The notes below the pieces were generated by a model. That model saw only the letters and a list, made by a program, of their open reading frames with translations, was not told where the DNA came from and ran no database searches. From a virus, in IMG/VR virus record IMGVR_UViG_3300030451_001513, positions 1-27,012 of that record: 27,012 bases of DNA. One strand, written 5' to 3'. The position numbers were made by a program, and so were the translations under genes. Numbering within the stretch: the stretch's first letter is position 1; each line of letters begins with the position of its first letter. Below, one piece after another: positions 5,876 through 16,700 of the stretch.

Positions 5876-7251
5876 TTGGTTTCTCCGAAGGATTCCATGA
5901 TAGTGCTGTTGCGTGTGTCAATGGCGGTGTAATTACCTATGCCACGCATGGAGAACGTTTTTCGAGAAAAAAGCACGACAAAAAGTTGTGTATAGAAGCT
6001 GCTGCGACTGCTCAAGCATTAAATATCTTTGATGACGTAATATCCTTCTATGAGAAACCTCTACCCAAGAGAATCCGCCAATTTACCGCAGGACAGAAGG
6101 CATGGAGGCGAAATAGAGAATTATGCATGCAACCAACGCATTATTGCGAACATCACATGTCTCATGCTGCTGCTGCGTTTCAGACCAGTGTTTTTGATGA
6201 AGCAGCATGTGTGGTGGTCGATAGTATCGGAGAATGGGACTGTAGTTCGATCTGGACTGCAAAAATGGTTGATGGTAAGGCAAAATACAAAAAAGTATGG
6301 AATATGCGATATCCCAAGTCAATTGGACTGTGGTATTCCGCATTGACGAAATGGGCGGGTTTGAGACCGTTAGATGAGGAATATATCTTCATGGGCATGG
6401 CAGCGTACGGAGAAGCGAAGTATATTGACGAAGTTTCCGCATTATTGCACCAAAACAACCATAAGGGCATAAAAGAGTTACATGGTGCTCCGCACGACAT
6501 TGCAAAGAGTGCAGAAGTGGTTTTAGAGTATGAATTGAAGAAAATCTTTGAAATAGCACTAACTTACTCAAATAACATCTGCTATGGCGGTGGAGTCGCT
6601 CTCAACTGCGTTGTAAACACCAAACTAAGGGAAATGTGCAATTTATGGATTATGCCGAATCCAGGCGATGCTGGAGGTGCCTTAGGAGCAGCATTGATTC
6701 CATATGGCGAAAAAGTTCAATTCTCGCCATTCTTAGGTTATAATATCAATAGAAAACCAGATCCTAATGAAATCGTCGCAAAACTCCTCTCAGAAGGAAT
6801 CGTGGGGGTTGCAAATGGCCGTAGTGAGTTTGGTCCTCGTGCTCTCGGTAATCGAAGTCTATTGGCGGATCCACGCAAAATTTCAACAAAACACCAAGTA
6901 AATGCGATAAAAAGGCGTCAGAAGTTCAGACCTTTCGCTCCTGCGATATTAGAAGAGTATTGTACCGATTATTTTGAAATGCCAGGACATTCGAGATATA
7001 TGTCGTATGTTTATCAATGTAAGCGTCCACACGACATTCCTGCGGTTCTACACGTCGATAATAGTGCTAGAGTACAAACTGTACCAGAATCATCAGAATC
7101 CATCCTCAGGGAGATCCTAGAGGTGTGGTATGAGCATACAGGTTGTCCTGTGCTTTTGAATACGTCATTGAATATAAGGGGTATGCCTATGGTAAATGAC
7201 TTTTGTGACGCACTCAACTTCTCCGCAAAGTACCGCGTTGACGTATACTAA
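5872..7251 (+). CDS. NodU/CmcH-family O-carbamoyltransferase (459 aa)
   Basis: This family uses carbamoyl phosphate and ATP to place a carbamoyl group on a hydroxyl of a sugar or other small molecule. The N-terminal Kae1-like domain shows GFHDSA (7-12), ERFSRKKHD (28-36) and the metal-binding HHMSH (94-98, HxxxH). It also has YGGGVALN (about 238-245) and a glycine-rich NPGDAGGALGAA (about 263-274). The C-terminal YrdC-like domain shows FGPRALGNRSLLADPR at about 320-335 and LLNTSLNIRGMP near 426-438. All landmarks are present, so it looks complete, though shorter than many bacterial members. It follows the sulfotransferase and 47-aa genes in one coupled run. Carbamoylation of a glycan or small host metabolite is the inferred role. 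Confidence 0.92.
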   Translation: MIGFSEGFHDSAVACVNGGVITYATHGERFSRKKHDKKLCIEAAATAQALNIFDDVISFYEKPLPKRIRQFTAGQKAWRRNRELCMQPTHYCEHHMSHAAAAFQTSVFDEAACVVVDSIGEWDCSSIWTAKMVDGKAKYKKVWNMRYPKSIGLWYSALTKWAGLRPLDEEYIFMGMAAYGEAKYIDEVSALLHQNNHKGIKELHGAPHDIAKSAEVVLEYELKKIFEIALTYSNNICYGGGVALNCVVNTKLREMCNLWIMPNPGDAGGALGAALIPYGEKVQFSPFLGYNINRKPDPNEIVAKLLSEGIVGVANGRSEFGPRALGNRSLLADPRKISTKHQVNAIKRRQKFRPFAPAILEEYCTDYFEMPGHSRYMSYVYQCKRPHDIPAVLHVDNSARVQTVPESSESILREILEVWYEHTGCPVLLNTSLNIRGMPMVNDFCDALNFSAKYRVDVY

Positions 7252-7266
7252 ATAACGCAGTATAAT
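7238..7266 (+). promoter_or_regulatory. Strong sigma-70-like promoter before the glycosyltransferase-like gene
   Basis: TTGACG (7238-7243) is separated by exactly 17 nt from TATAAT (7261-7266). These match the bacterial consensus at 5 of 6 and 6 of 6 positions with optimal spacing. The -10 box ends 20 nt before the ATG at 7287, so the leader would be very short. The -35 box lies inside the last codons of the carbamoyltransferase gene. A late-type CTAAATA motif lies in the spacer. Confidence 0.65.
7247..7254 (+). promoter_or_regulatory. Possible T4-type late promoter motif (ACTAAATA)
   Basis: ACTAAATA overlaps the carbamoyltransferase TAA stop and lies about 32 nt before the next ATG. It fits the NATAAATA late motif of T4-like phages at all but one position (C in place of A at the second). 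It sits inside the spacer of the sigma-70-like promoter, so the gene could be read both early and late. Confidence 0.4.
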
Positions 7267-7271
7267 GAATT

Positions 7272-7283
7272 GAAAGATCTTTC
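7272..7283 (+). other. 12-nt perfect palindrome in the short leader
   Basis: GAAAGATCTTTC is its own reverse complement and ends 3 nt before the ATG at 7287, covering the expected ribosome binding region and the expected transcription start of the promoter above. It could be a small operator or structured leader, or chance in AT-rich DNA. Confidence 0.3.
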
Positions 7284-7286
7284 GGA

Positions 7287-8054
7287 ATGGCAAAAGGATT
7301 CAAAGTGGTCACCACACCACCAGCAAATAGTGGTAAAACAGAAAAGTCTAATGAGTTTTCTATAGAAGCAGCAAGAGAGTTAGTCAAGGGCAAAACTTTC
7401 ATATTCTGTTTACCAGGTAGAACTGTTTCATACGTCTATCTAAAAAACTTTGTACAGTTAGCATTTGAGATTGTACAGAAGGGCGGTACTCTACAAATAT
7501 CGCAAGACTACTCATCTATGGTAAACTTTGCCAGATGTAAGTGTCTAGGAGCAAATGTTCTCAGAGGTCCTGATCAGTTACCATGGGATGGTAAGTTGAA
7601 GTATGACTATCAGTTATGGATCGACAGCGACATCGTATTCGGTCTAGAACAGTTCTATAGACTTCTTTGGATGGATAAGGACATAGCAGGTGGTTGGTAC
7701 GTCACAGAGGACGGAAACACCACATCCTGTGCACATTGGATGGAAGAAGAAGATTTCAAAGCAAATGGTGGTGTAATGAACCACGAGATGTTAGATGGTA
7801 TACAAAAGAGAAGAAAACCATTTACAGTTGACTATTCTGGATTTGGTTGGTTGCTAATCAAGCATGGTGTGTTTGAGAATGAACAAATGAAGTATCCATG
7901 GTTTGCACCACAGATGCAAGTATTTGAATCTGGTGAAGTACAAGACATGTGTGGAGAAGATGTATCATTCTGTTTAGATGCACAGAAAGCAGGATATGAA
8001 ATATGGGTAGATCCTAAATGCAGAGTCGGTCACGAGAAGAATAGAATAATCTAA
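7287..8054 (+). CDS. GT-A-fold glycosyltransferase-like protein (255 aa)
   Basis: GT-A glycosyltransferases use a DxD motif to hold a metal and a nucleotide sugar. Here DSD stands at 113-115 after a hydrophobic strand (YQLWIDSDIVF). GGWY follows at 135-138, SGFGWLLIKHGVF at 184-196, and GEDVSF at 223-228. A final GHE has His249 as candidate third metal ligand. This order matches the family well. The N-terminal ~30 residues are polar and variable. No membrane segment is present. It has its own promoter region, including a near-consensus sigma-70 type and a late-type motif, unlike its coupled neighbours. It may glycosylate a virion protein or act with the carbamoyl- and sulfotransferases. The acceptor is unknown. 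Confidence 0.75.
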   Translation: MAKGFKVVTTPPANSGKTEKSNEFSIEAARELVKGKTFIFCLPGRTVSYVYLKNFVQLAFEIVQKGGTLQISQDYSSMVNFARCKCLGANVLRGPDQLPWDGKLKYDYQLWIDSDIVFGLEQFYRLLWMDKDIAGGWYVTEDGNTTSCAHWMEEEDFKANGGVMNHEMLDGIQKRRKPFTVDYSGFGWLLIKHGVFENEQMKYPWFAPQMQVFESGEVQDMCGEDVSFCLDAQKAGYEIWVDPKCRVGHEKNRII

Positions 8055-8088
8055 TTCTCTATATACGATTGAGTATGCAAATATAGGA

Positions 8089-8250
8089 ATGGACGACAGA
8101 TACGATATCTACGTCGACGGGGTCAAGACACATGAGAGCATATCCGAAGAAGAAATGGAAGAAGTCACTCAAGATTTGGCAGACGAATTCTACGAAAACG
8201 GTTGGCCACACCCCAAAGATGTAGAAGTAAGATACCTAGGACATGAATAG
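8089..8250 (+). CDS. 53-aa acidic small protein (YDIYVDG motif)
   Basis: The ORF starts at ATG 8089, preceded by ATAGGA as a possible ribosome binding site, and ends at TAG 8248-8250. The sequence opens MDDRYDIYVDGVKTHESISE and continues acidic, with a GWPHP turn and a final beta-like stretch (VEVRYLG). The opening motif is similar to that of the 55-aa protein at 4675. The stop codon's G is the first base of a terminator stem, so transcription appears to end here. Function unknown. Confidence 0.72.
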   Translation: MDDRYDIYVDGVKTHESISEEEMEEVTQDLADEFYENGWPHPKDVEVRYLGHE

Positions 8251-8273
8251 GGTTCCGTGCGAACCCTTTTTTT
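8250..8273 (+). terminator. Intrinsic terminator
   Basis: GGGTTC (8250-8255) and GAACCC (8261-8266) form a perfect 6-bp stem around a CGTGC loop, followed directly by seven T residues (8267-8273). It closes the 7287-8250 unit and insulates it from the late baseplate unit that starts just downstream. Confidence 0.9.
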
Positions 8274-8286
8274 GTGGCACTAAATA

Positions 8287-8294
8287 GATAAATA
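8287..8294 (+). promoter_or_regulatory. T4-type late promoter (GATAAATA) of the baseplate operon
   Basis: GATAAATA matches the NATAAATA late motif of T4-like phages and lies 28 nt before the GTG start of gp25 and 13 nt after the terminator. A second, weaker copy (ACTAAATA, 8279-8286) lies directly upstream. Position and spacing agree with the motif before gp8. Confidence 0.65.
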
Positions 8295-8322
8295 TACCGA
8301 GAACTCCTTCCACGACGGAATA

Positions 8323-8727
8323 GTGCCACTACAGAGAACATCAGAACCATTCAGAGATATATCTTTGACCTTCAAACGTCATCCTGTGACGAATGATATT
8401 ATAATGCTAAAAAATGAAGATGCAATCAAACGTGCAGTGCAGAACCTTGTACGCACCCAGATTGGTGAGCGATTTTTCAATACTGATTTAGGCACTAGAA
8501 TTACTTCTTCTCTATTTGAATTAGCAAATGATGATTATATTGAACCAATTCAAACTGAAATAGAAATGGTCATAAACCAGTATGAACCAAGAGTAATTTT
8601 ACAACAAGTCGTAGTAGAAAGCAGACCAGAACAAAATGCTTTGGATGTTTCTATACAATACAAGATTGTGGGACTAAATTCACCCTCACAGAATGTCCAA
8701 TTTATTTTAGAACCAACTAGGTTATAA
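8323..8727 (+). CDS. gp25: Baseplate wedge subunit gp25
   Basis: gp25 is the conserved small wedge protein that joins the baseplate to the contractile sheath and helps begin sheath assembly. At 134 aa its length is right for the family. The family pattern is visible: an early DISLTF strand, a polar loop, KNEDAIKRAVQNL, then GERFFNTDLGTRI (about 46-58) and a C-terminal beta hairpin around VVVESR and DVSIQYKI. The start is GTG at 8323. It is the first gene of the late unit, with a late motif 28 nt upstream. Its TAA overlaps the gp6 ATG by one base. Identity is from motif memory and from being adjacent to gp6. Confidence 0.92.
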   Translation: MPLQRTSEPFRDISLTFKRHPVTNDIIMLKNEDAIKRAVQNLVRTQIGERFFNTDLGTRITSSLFELANDDYIEPIQTEIEMVINQYEPRVILQQVVVESRPEQNALDVSIQYKIVGLNSPSQNVQFILEPTRL

Positions 8728-10781
8728 TGGCACTACAGCAATTTACAAACTTAAACTTTGAGGATATAAAGTCATCCATAAAGGATTACCTTAGAGCAAA
8801 TACTCAATTCAAAGATATGGATTTTGAAGGGTCTAACCTTTCTATCCTAATTGACATATTAGCGTATAACTCATATACGACAGCATACAATACCAATATG
8901 GCGATCAATGAGACATTCATTGATAGTGCCACTCTAAGAGAGAATGTAGTATCATTAGCAAGAAATATAGGTTATGTTCCAAGATCTAGAAGAGCAGCGA
9001 GAGCAACTGTCAATTTCAATGCATCAGGTATAACATCCACAACAAAACAGATAACATTTCAACCAGGTGTAATTGCAAACGGTACAGTATCAAATATAAA
9101 CTATGTCTTCTCTCTACCTGAGGCTGTGTCATTCAATGCCTTCAATGGAGCATCTAGAGGTATGATGGTAATATATCAAGGTCAATATGTTACTAACTCA
9201 TATGTTGTAGACAATAACAATCCTAGTGAGAGATATGTTTTACCTAATGATGGTATAGACACTTCTACAATTAGTGTAAAGATAAGGAATAGTGCTTCTG
9301 ATAATACAACAACAAGTTATGAGTTAGTAGATAACATTATAGGAATTACATCAACATCTAATATCTACTTGTTACAAGAGACAACAGATGAGAAGTACGA
9401 ACTCTTATTTGGTGATGATGTATTCGGTAAAAAATTAGATTCAGGAAATATAATTGATATTAGTTACATAAAGACTAATGGTAAAGCAGGAAATGGTATA
9501 GAAAACTTCAATTTTGCTGGTCTTATAAAAGATGAAGATGGTGCTGATGAAACAGACTTTAGAATGTTCCTTTCTGCTAATGAAAAATCTGCTAACGGTG
9601 ATGAGATAGAACCAGTAGAGTCTGTCAAATACTATGCTCCACGTTTATATGCAGCACAGCATAGAGCAGTGACTGCTAATGACTATGAAGCGATCTTACC
9701 ATCAATATATCCAAATATAGAATCTGTGAGTGCCTATGGTGGTGAGGATCTCAATCCACCACAATTTGGTAGGGTATTCATAGCAGCAAAACCAAAGAAT
9801 GGTTCGTTCTTGTCAGAACTAACAAAGAAGCAATTACTCAATTCACTGAAGAATTATTCCATAGCAGGAATAGTTCCATCATTTGTGGATCTAAAATTCT
9901 TGTATGTGGAGATTGATTCGTATATTTACTACAACTCAAACTTTGTAGGTGATCCTGATAATCTAAAGACAGATGTGATAACTTCACTATCACAATATGC
10001 ATCAGGCACTGAACTCAATAAGTTTGGTGGCAGATTTGCTTATAGTAAAGTATTGTCAGTTATAGACAATGTAGATACTTCTATCACCTCTAACATAACG
10101 TTAGTAAAAATGCGAAGGAATATCAATACTAAGATAAACCAATTCGCACAATATGAATTATGTTTCTTGAATCAGATATATGCACCAAATGAGAAATACA
10201 ATATTCACTCAACTGGATTCAATGTATCTGATGTGGTGGGTACTTGTTACTTTAGTGATATAAAGGTCAATGAGGACTCAGGAACACTATTCATGTTCCA
10301 GATTCTAAATGATGAGAGCATCAAGGTTATATCAAATAACTTTGGACGTATTGATTACAAGGAGGGTGAGATAGTATTAGACACAGTAAACATCACATCA
10401 ACAATAGAGAATGATGATGTAATTGAGGTAGAAGCAGTACCTCAGTCTAATGATGTTCTTGCTAAAAACGAATTGTACTTACAGTTTGATATATCAAAGA
10501 GTGACTTCTACACAAGGATAGATAGCATCTCTACTGGTGCTAATACATCAGGTTCTAGATATCTTCCAGAGTCAAGTTACTTTGCAGATAAAAAGGTTAG
10601 AGGAGCAATTATCACAAGTACTACTACAGAAACAACTTTAGTGGGATATGTGAATGGGCAACCATATTATGGAGAATTCCATGTTATGGCAGGAGGAAAC
10701 AAGATGACAGGTGCAACACATACAGTTGCAAGTCAGCAGATTACTGATACAGCACAGACAACAAGCAATAGCGGATACTAA
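8727..10781 (+). CDS. gp6: Baseplate wedge subunit gp6 (Baseplate_J-like)
   Basis: gp6 forms the ring of the baseplate wedge. The N-terminus is typical: an LNFEDIKSSIKDYLRANTQF-like opening, then a SNLSILIDILAYNSYTTAYN helix region (about 32-50) and the IGYVPRSRRAARA turn (about 81-93). The central part includes the Baseplate_J-like YGGEDLNPPQFGRVFIA (about 335-352). At 684 aa it is close to T4 gp6 (about 660 aa). It is joined by TAATG overlaps on both sides, to gp25 before and to the giant gp7-position gene after, so the wedge proteins are likely made in linked amounts. No defects are seen. Confidence 0.93.
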   Translation: MALQQFTNLNFEDIKSSIKDYLRANTQFKDMDFEGSNLSILIDILAYNSYTTAYNTNMAINETFIDSATLRENVVSLARNIGYVPRSRRAARATVNFNASGITSTTKQITFQPGVIANGTVSNINYVFSLPEAVSFNAFNGASRGMMVIYQGQYVTNSYVVDNNNPSERYVLPNDGIDTSTISVKIRNSASDNTTTSYELVDNIIGITSTSNIYLLQETTDEKYELLFGDDVFGKKLDSGNIIDISYIKTNGKAGNGIENFNFAGLIKDEDGADETDFRMFLSANEKSANGDEIEPVESVKYYAPRLYAAQHRAVTANDYEAILPSIYPNIESVSAYGGEDLNPPQFGRVFIAAKPKNGSFLSELTKKQLLNSLKNYSIAGIVPSFVDLKFLYVEIDSYIYYNSNFVGDPDNLKTDVITSLSQYASGTELNKFGGRFAYSKVLSVIDNVDTSITSNITLVKMRRNINTKINQFAQYELCFLNQIYAPNEKYNIHSTGFNVSDVVGTCYFSDIKVNEDSGTLFMFQILNDESIKVISNNFGRIDYKEGEIVLDTVNITSTIENDDVIEVEAVPQSNDVLAKNELYLQFDISKSDFYTRIDSISTGANTSGSRYLPESSYFADKKVRGAIITSTTTETTLVGYVNGQPYYGEFHVMAGGNKMTGATHTVASQQITDTAQTTSNSGY

Positions 10782-13700
10782 TGATAGAAACCTCGTTATC
10801 TAGAGTCAAGATCAATGAAGTAGTTCAGAGTCAAATACCTGAATTCATTGATGCCGATAATCCTAACTTCGGTAATTTCTTAAAACAATATTATCTCTCT
10901 CAGGAATTCCAAGGGGGACCTGTTGATATTGCTGAGAATTTAGTAGATTATAAAGGTTTAGACTTTCTAAACAATAGGAACCTAATCGGATTCACTTCAC
11001 TATCTCAATATCTCAGAGGTAAAGAAGATACGATATATGTTGACTCTACAGACGGGTGGCCAAACTCTTACGGTTTGTTGAAAATTGATAATGAGATCAT
11101 TACTTACACAGGTATAGGAAAGACAACATTTACAGGTTGTATAAGAGGTTTCAGTGGTATAGAGAATAATAAAAAAACCAATCAACCAGAATATCTAACA
11201 TTTACAAAAACAGGTATAGGAACACATGGTGCTAATTCACGTGTAGAGAATCTTAGCACTGTATTTCTACAAAATTTCTATAAGAAACTAAAAACACAGG
11301 TGCTACCTGGTTTTACTGAGAGAAGTTTACATGGAAAGGTTTCTAAGGGTAATTTTATAAGACAGGCAAAAGACTTCTATCGTACGAAGGGAACAGAAGA
11401 AGCATATCAGATATTATTTGGTGCACTGTATGGTGAAAAGGTTGAGATGATTCAACCAGCAAAGTTTTTGATCAAACCATCAGATGCAGATTACATTAGA
11501 ACAGAAACTATAATTGCAAAACAGGTTCAGGGTGATGCTCAAAAATTATCTGGACAAACATTGTTTCAGAACACTAACCCACAGACCAGTGGGTCGATAT
11601 ACAACGTAGGTAGTAGTATAATTAATGGTGAAACATATTACAGTTTCGCTATTTCTGAAGGAACAACCTTTGGAAAATTTGTTCAAAAGAATAAAACCTA
11701 TGTTACATCAAGTACTCCAGTTGGATCTACTGTTATTAATGTTGATAGCACTGTGGGCTTCGACACCTCAGGTAAATTCAATATTGGGAACGTTTCTTAC
11801 TCGTATACAGGAAAGAACTACACACAGTTCACGGGCATAACAAGCACAGGAACTCTTATAGGGTTAGGTACTACAATCACACAAGGACCTGACGCTTATG
11901 TGTATGATAATAATACCTTAGTGACTGTTGAGATAGTAGGATCTCTTACTAAATTCAACGGTTCTGCTTTGAACCAAGTAGAAGATAGTTCTATAAATGT
12001 AAAGACTGTTGGAAAGGAACAGGATAGTCTAAGATGGTCTAGTTGGATTCATAATGTATCTCCCAAGTATAATGTTGTAACCTTTAGAACTCTATCATCA
12101 TCAAGTTATGAGTTGACTCTGAATGCAGAGCACTCATTGTACTTTGGTGACGAGATAGAAATAGTAGATGCAGATGGTGTAATACTGAATGGATCAGTTG
12201 TAGCACTACTATCTGACACTAGAGTATCTGTAACATGTGGAACACTATCAGAACTGAAGGAATATTATGTACGACGAAAAATCAAGACTAATCTCGGTGC
12301 CTCTGCTGACATACAGAACAGTTACTCTGATTCTTCAGAGAATGTGTTTGTTGCGTCCAACTCCATCCCTCACTGGACAATCAATCCACAGAAAAGAATA
12401 AGATTATTTGATACTGTCAATGAGTCATTAGGTACAACAATCAATATTGCAGATCATAATTACTATGATGGTGATCTTGTTACTTACACAGTAGCGGTAG
12501 GAAATAAACTTACTAACTTCAATGTAGGTGAGTCATATTATGTAAAGAGACTTACTCCAAATAGCATTGCTCTTGCATATACTCCTGAGAATATTAGAAG
12601 TGGAAAATATATAACTGCGTTTACATCTACAGACTTAGCATCTCTTTCAGTTCATAATCTTACACCAAGTCTCTTTTATAGTACTGAGATAGGACCTCAA
12701 AAACTATTACGTAAATTCCCTAAACCAGTATATGCTGACGACCATGAGAAGACTAAACAGGGTGGAGTAGGTTTATTTGCTAATGGTGTTGAGATATATT
12801 CATACAAAGCAACAGACACTGTAAACTTTGGAACATTAGAAAGTGTTGATGTTCTTAACACTGGTGATGATTATGATGTTATAAACCCTCCTAGTCTATC
12901 TGTGACACAGGTAGGACATTCTGGGGTCGGAGCATCTGTTATAGCACAGATGAGTGGAGAACTTACCGATGTTCTTGTAGAAACACCAGGTTTAGATTAT
13001 TTGGAGACTCCAACAGTATCAATCGTAGGTGGAAACAATAAAGATGCAGTTGTAAAAGCAGTTATGAAGATTGCTCCAATCACATTGGAGTTTGACAGCA
13101 CCTCACAAGGAGGTATCGTAAATACTGCGACTGATAGATTTGTATTCTCAGACCCTCATGGATTAGTAGATACAGAAGAGATTATATACACCACCAATAG
13201 TAGTACACCCATAGGGATAGGAACTACACCTGGCACATTAGTTGATACATCTCCATACTTTGTAGTAAAAATCAACGACCATGAGTTCTTCCTATCAGAG
13301 TCTAAGAATGAAGCATTGTTAGGTATAGGAACTATTCCTATATCACAGAATGGTGGTGGATTACATCAGTTCAAAACAACTCGTAGAAGACTTACTGTAG
13401 ATAAAATTGGTATAGAAAATTCTGGATTATTCTACAATAGAAGACTAGAGACTATATCTGGTATAAACACTTATATTGACCATATCAATATTGATAGACA
13501 TGGTTTTGAATCAGGAGAGAAGATAAAGTACTCTTCATCTATAGGAGCTGCTGCTGGTCTAACAAATAACTCAGAATATTATGTTATAAAGATTGATGCA
13601 AACTCCTTTAGATTATCATCATCAGAAGATCTTTCAGACCATGTTGATATAACATCTACAGGTAGTGGTGTACATACATTCCAAGATCCTCCCATCAACA

Positions 13701-16700
13701 TTGTTATCAATGGTAGACAGGGAATTAGTACATTCAATGCTACAGCACAACCATTGATACGTGGTAAGATTATAGGAGCACATGTCAATAATAAAGGAAC
13801 TGACTTTGGATCTAAGGTTATAAACGATGACTTCAAACCAGATGTCACAGCAGTCATAGGTGACAAAGCATTCTTACAACCATTCATTATCAATGGTAGA
13901 GTAGATCAAATAATAATCAAATCAGGTGGTGAGAACTTTGTCAGTATCCCTGATATAATAATCACTGGTGATGGTGTAGGTGCAAAGGCAAAGGCAGTTG
14001 TATCTGGTGGTAAGATAGTTGCAATCAATATGATTGAAAAGGGTGCAAACTATACACAGTCAGCAACAACTGTAAAAGCAGAAACACCTGGTGATGGTGC
14101 TATATTCTCATCTAATGTAAAAGAATGGACAGTCAATCAGGTAGAGAGATATGCAAAGATAAATGACGTCATGCCTGATGATGGATTCTATGAGGTTCAA
14201 CGTGATTCTGAATTAGGTAACCCATATGTAAACTATTATGTTCCTCGTAATCTAAGAACATACCTAGGTGACAATGGAAGTGAACACTCTCCTATCTTGG
14301 GTTGGGCATATGACGGTAACCCAATCTACGGTCCTTACGTTTACAAGGAAGCAGATGGTGGTGGTGGATTAGATTATATCAAGTCATCTTACGATAAGTT
14401 GACTGGTGAAAGAACTAACGGACCTTCTATCTCAGAATATCCTTCTGGATTCTTTGTAGAAGATTTCACATACACACCTGGTAAAGGTGATCTAGATGAG
14501 CACAATGGTAGATTTGGTGTAACACCAGACTATCCAAATGGAGTATATGCATACTACACAACTGTACAACCATCTCAAGTTGCTAATGCTGGTAACCCAT
14601 TCAACCGTGCTAGAGTTCCAGTATTCCCATATGTAGTGGGTGACTCATACAAATCTAAAGTTGAACCACTAAATCTAGGGTATGACTTTGATCAAGATGT
14701 AGATCCTGTATCATACGGTTTAATTAGAAACGTCAAACCTTACAATATCAATGATTATGAATTTATCTCGAATTCTCAGAAGAACACAAAACTCGCTTCC
14801 AAAATCATACGTGCAAGCAGTGGTAGTGTTAGTGGAATTGACCTTATCGATGGCGGTAGCGAGTATCGTGTTGGTGACGCTCTATTATTTGATAATGAAA
14901 GAACCGATGGATTTGGTGCAATTGGATCTGTTCTCAAAATTTACGGACCACAACTCAATAATATCACGACAACAGTACAACGGTTACCAGACACAACTTT
15001 TATATACACTCCTGGACAGATTACAGGTATAACAACTGTACCTCATGGATTCCTTACTGGAACAGATGTAAACATAAGAAATGTATCTGGAACAGAGCAT
15101 GATGTAATACAGGGTATGCATAGAATTACAGTTCCTAGAGTAATCTCAGGAATTGCAAGTGCTATAGAAACATTAGGTGGTGGTGGCAACTCAGGTCTTA
15201 CTACCAGCATCAGACTTGTTGATGATGTGAACAAATTCAAAGTAAATGACATCATTAGAATTGATCATGAAGAGTTGAAGATATTTGGTATTGACACATT
15301 ACAGAATGAGATAGATTGTCTAAGAATACAAAATGGAACTGCTGGTACAGGACACACAGTATTCAGTAAAGTTGAGAAGTTAGTAAATGAATTTACATTC
15401 CCACTATCAGGTTGCCCAGAAACACCTGTAGATTACACAGTTTACTTTGATGCTGCAAATGTAGTTGGTGCTGGTTTATCAGCAGGAGCTGGTATAGGTC
15501 ATACTATTACATCACAAGATTTTGGTACACGTAAGATACCAACACAGACAATCTTCTTACCAAGACATAGTATTCAGCATGGTGAGAAACTTTCATATTC
15601 ACCTGGTGCTGGTACAACTATTTCATATCAGGCACCTGGCGTTGGTACTGCATCTGGTTGGTCTGCACCTTTACCATCAGAAGTATATGGTTATGTTATA
15701 GATCAGAATCTAGTAGGTATCGTAACAACTGTTGCTGGAATTAGATCATCCTCAGAAAGAGTCTTCTTCTACCCAGACCAGACTGGTATTGGTAACACAC
15801 ACTTCTTCCAGACTGTCAGAGGACAAATCACAGGTGACATAGACATTGTCAAGGTTACTGCTACAACTAATGAAGAACATACCCTGAGACCCCTTGATAT
15901 CATTGACTTGTCAGTGGTCTCTACTGGTACAAGTTCTCTTAGTATGTCTTATAATTCTGCTACTAGATTTGTAAGTATAGGTTCATCTATCAACCCACTC
16001 ATAAAGGTTAGAGAAGGTGACTTGTTAGAATTTGATGTTTCTAATGGTTCATTACAGAATACTAAATTAGAGTTTTACGAAGACTCAGAGTTCAAGAAGC
16101 AATTTGTAGGATCTGGTGTTTCTGCTATGGAGATTACATATACAGCAGCACATGGTGAAGCTGGTGGTAAAGCATCTATAAGATTCACACCACAAGCACC
16201 TAAGGTTGTATATTACAAACTGGCATCTCAAGACGTATCAAAAATTATTGAAACTAATAAAGATATTGATGATTATACTAAGATAATTGTTATACCTAGT
16301 GAGTTCACTGGTAAGGGCACAATCAGCTCAGTAACCAGCAACTCCTTTGATTACTTTATAGATCAAGAAGCAGAAAGAGTAGGTTATACTACCAACACTG
16401 CTGTGATGTCATATACAACTCAATCACAGAACGATCACGGTCCTATAGCACAAGTTCAACTTGTGTCTGGTGGTGTAGGGTTCAAAGATATACCTCAAGT
16501 TTCAGTAGCGAGTACAACTGGTAGATCAGCACTCATAGAAGCAAGAGGAAATGATATTGGTAGACTTGATGAAGTTCAACTTATAGACATTGGTTTTGAT
16601 TATCCTTCTGATAAGACACTAAAACCACAGGCAGCAATGCCACAGGTTGTATTCCTAAAAGATAACTTCTCAGTTGACACTGTAGCAATTACATCTACAG

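Noticed and set aside
6050-6346. Overlapping plus- and minus-strand ORFs of about 100 aa
   Set aside because: They lie within the carbamoyltransferase gene, whose frame carries all family landmarks.
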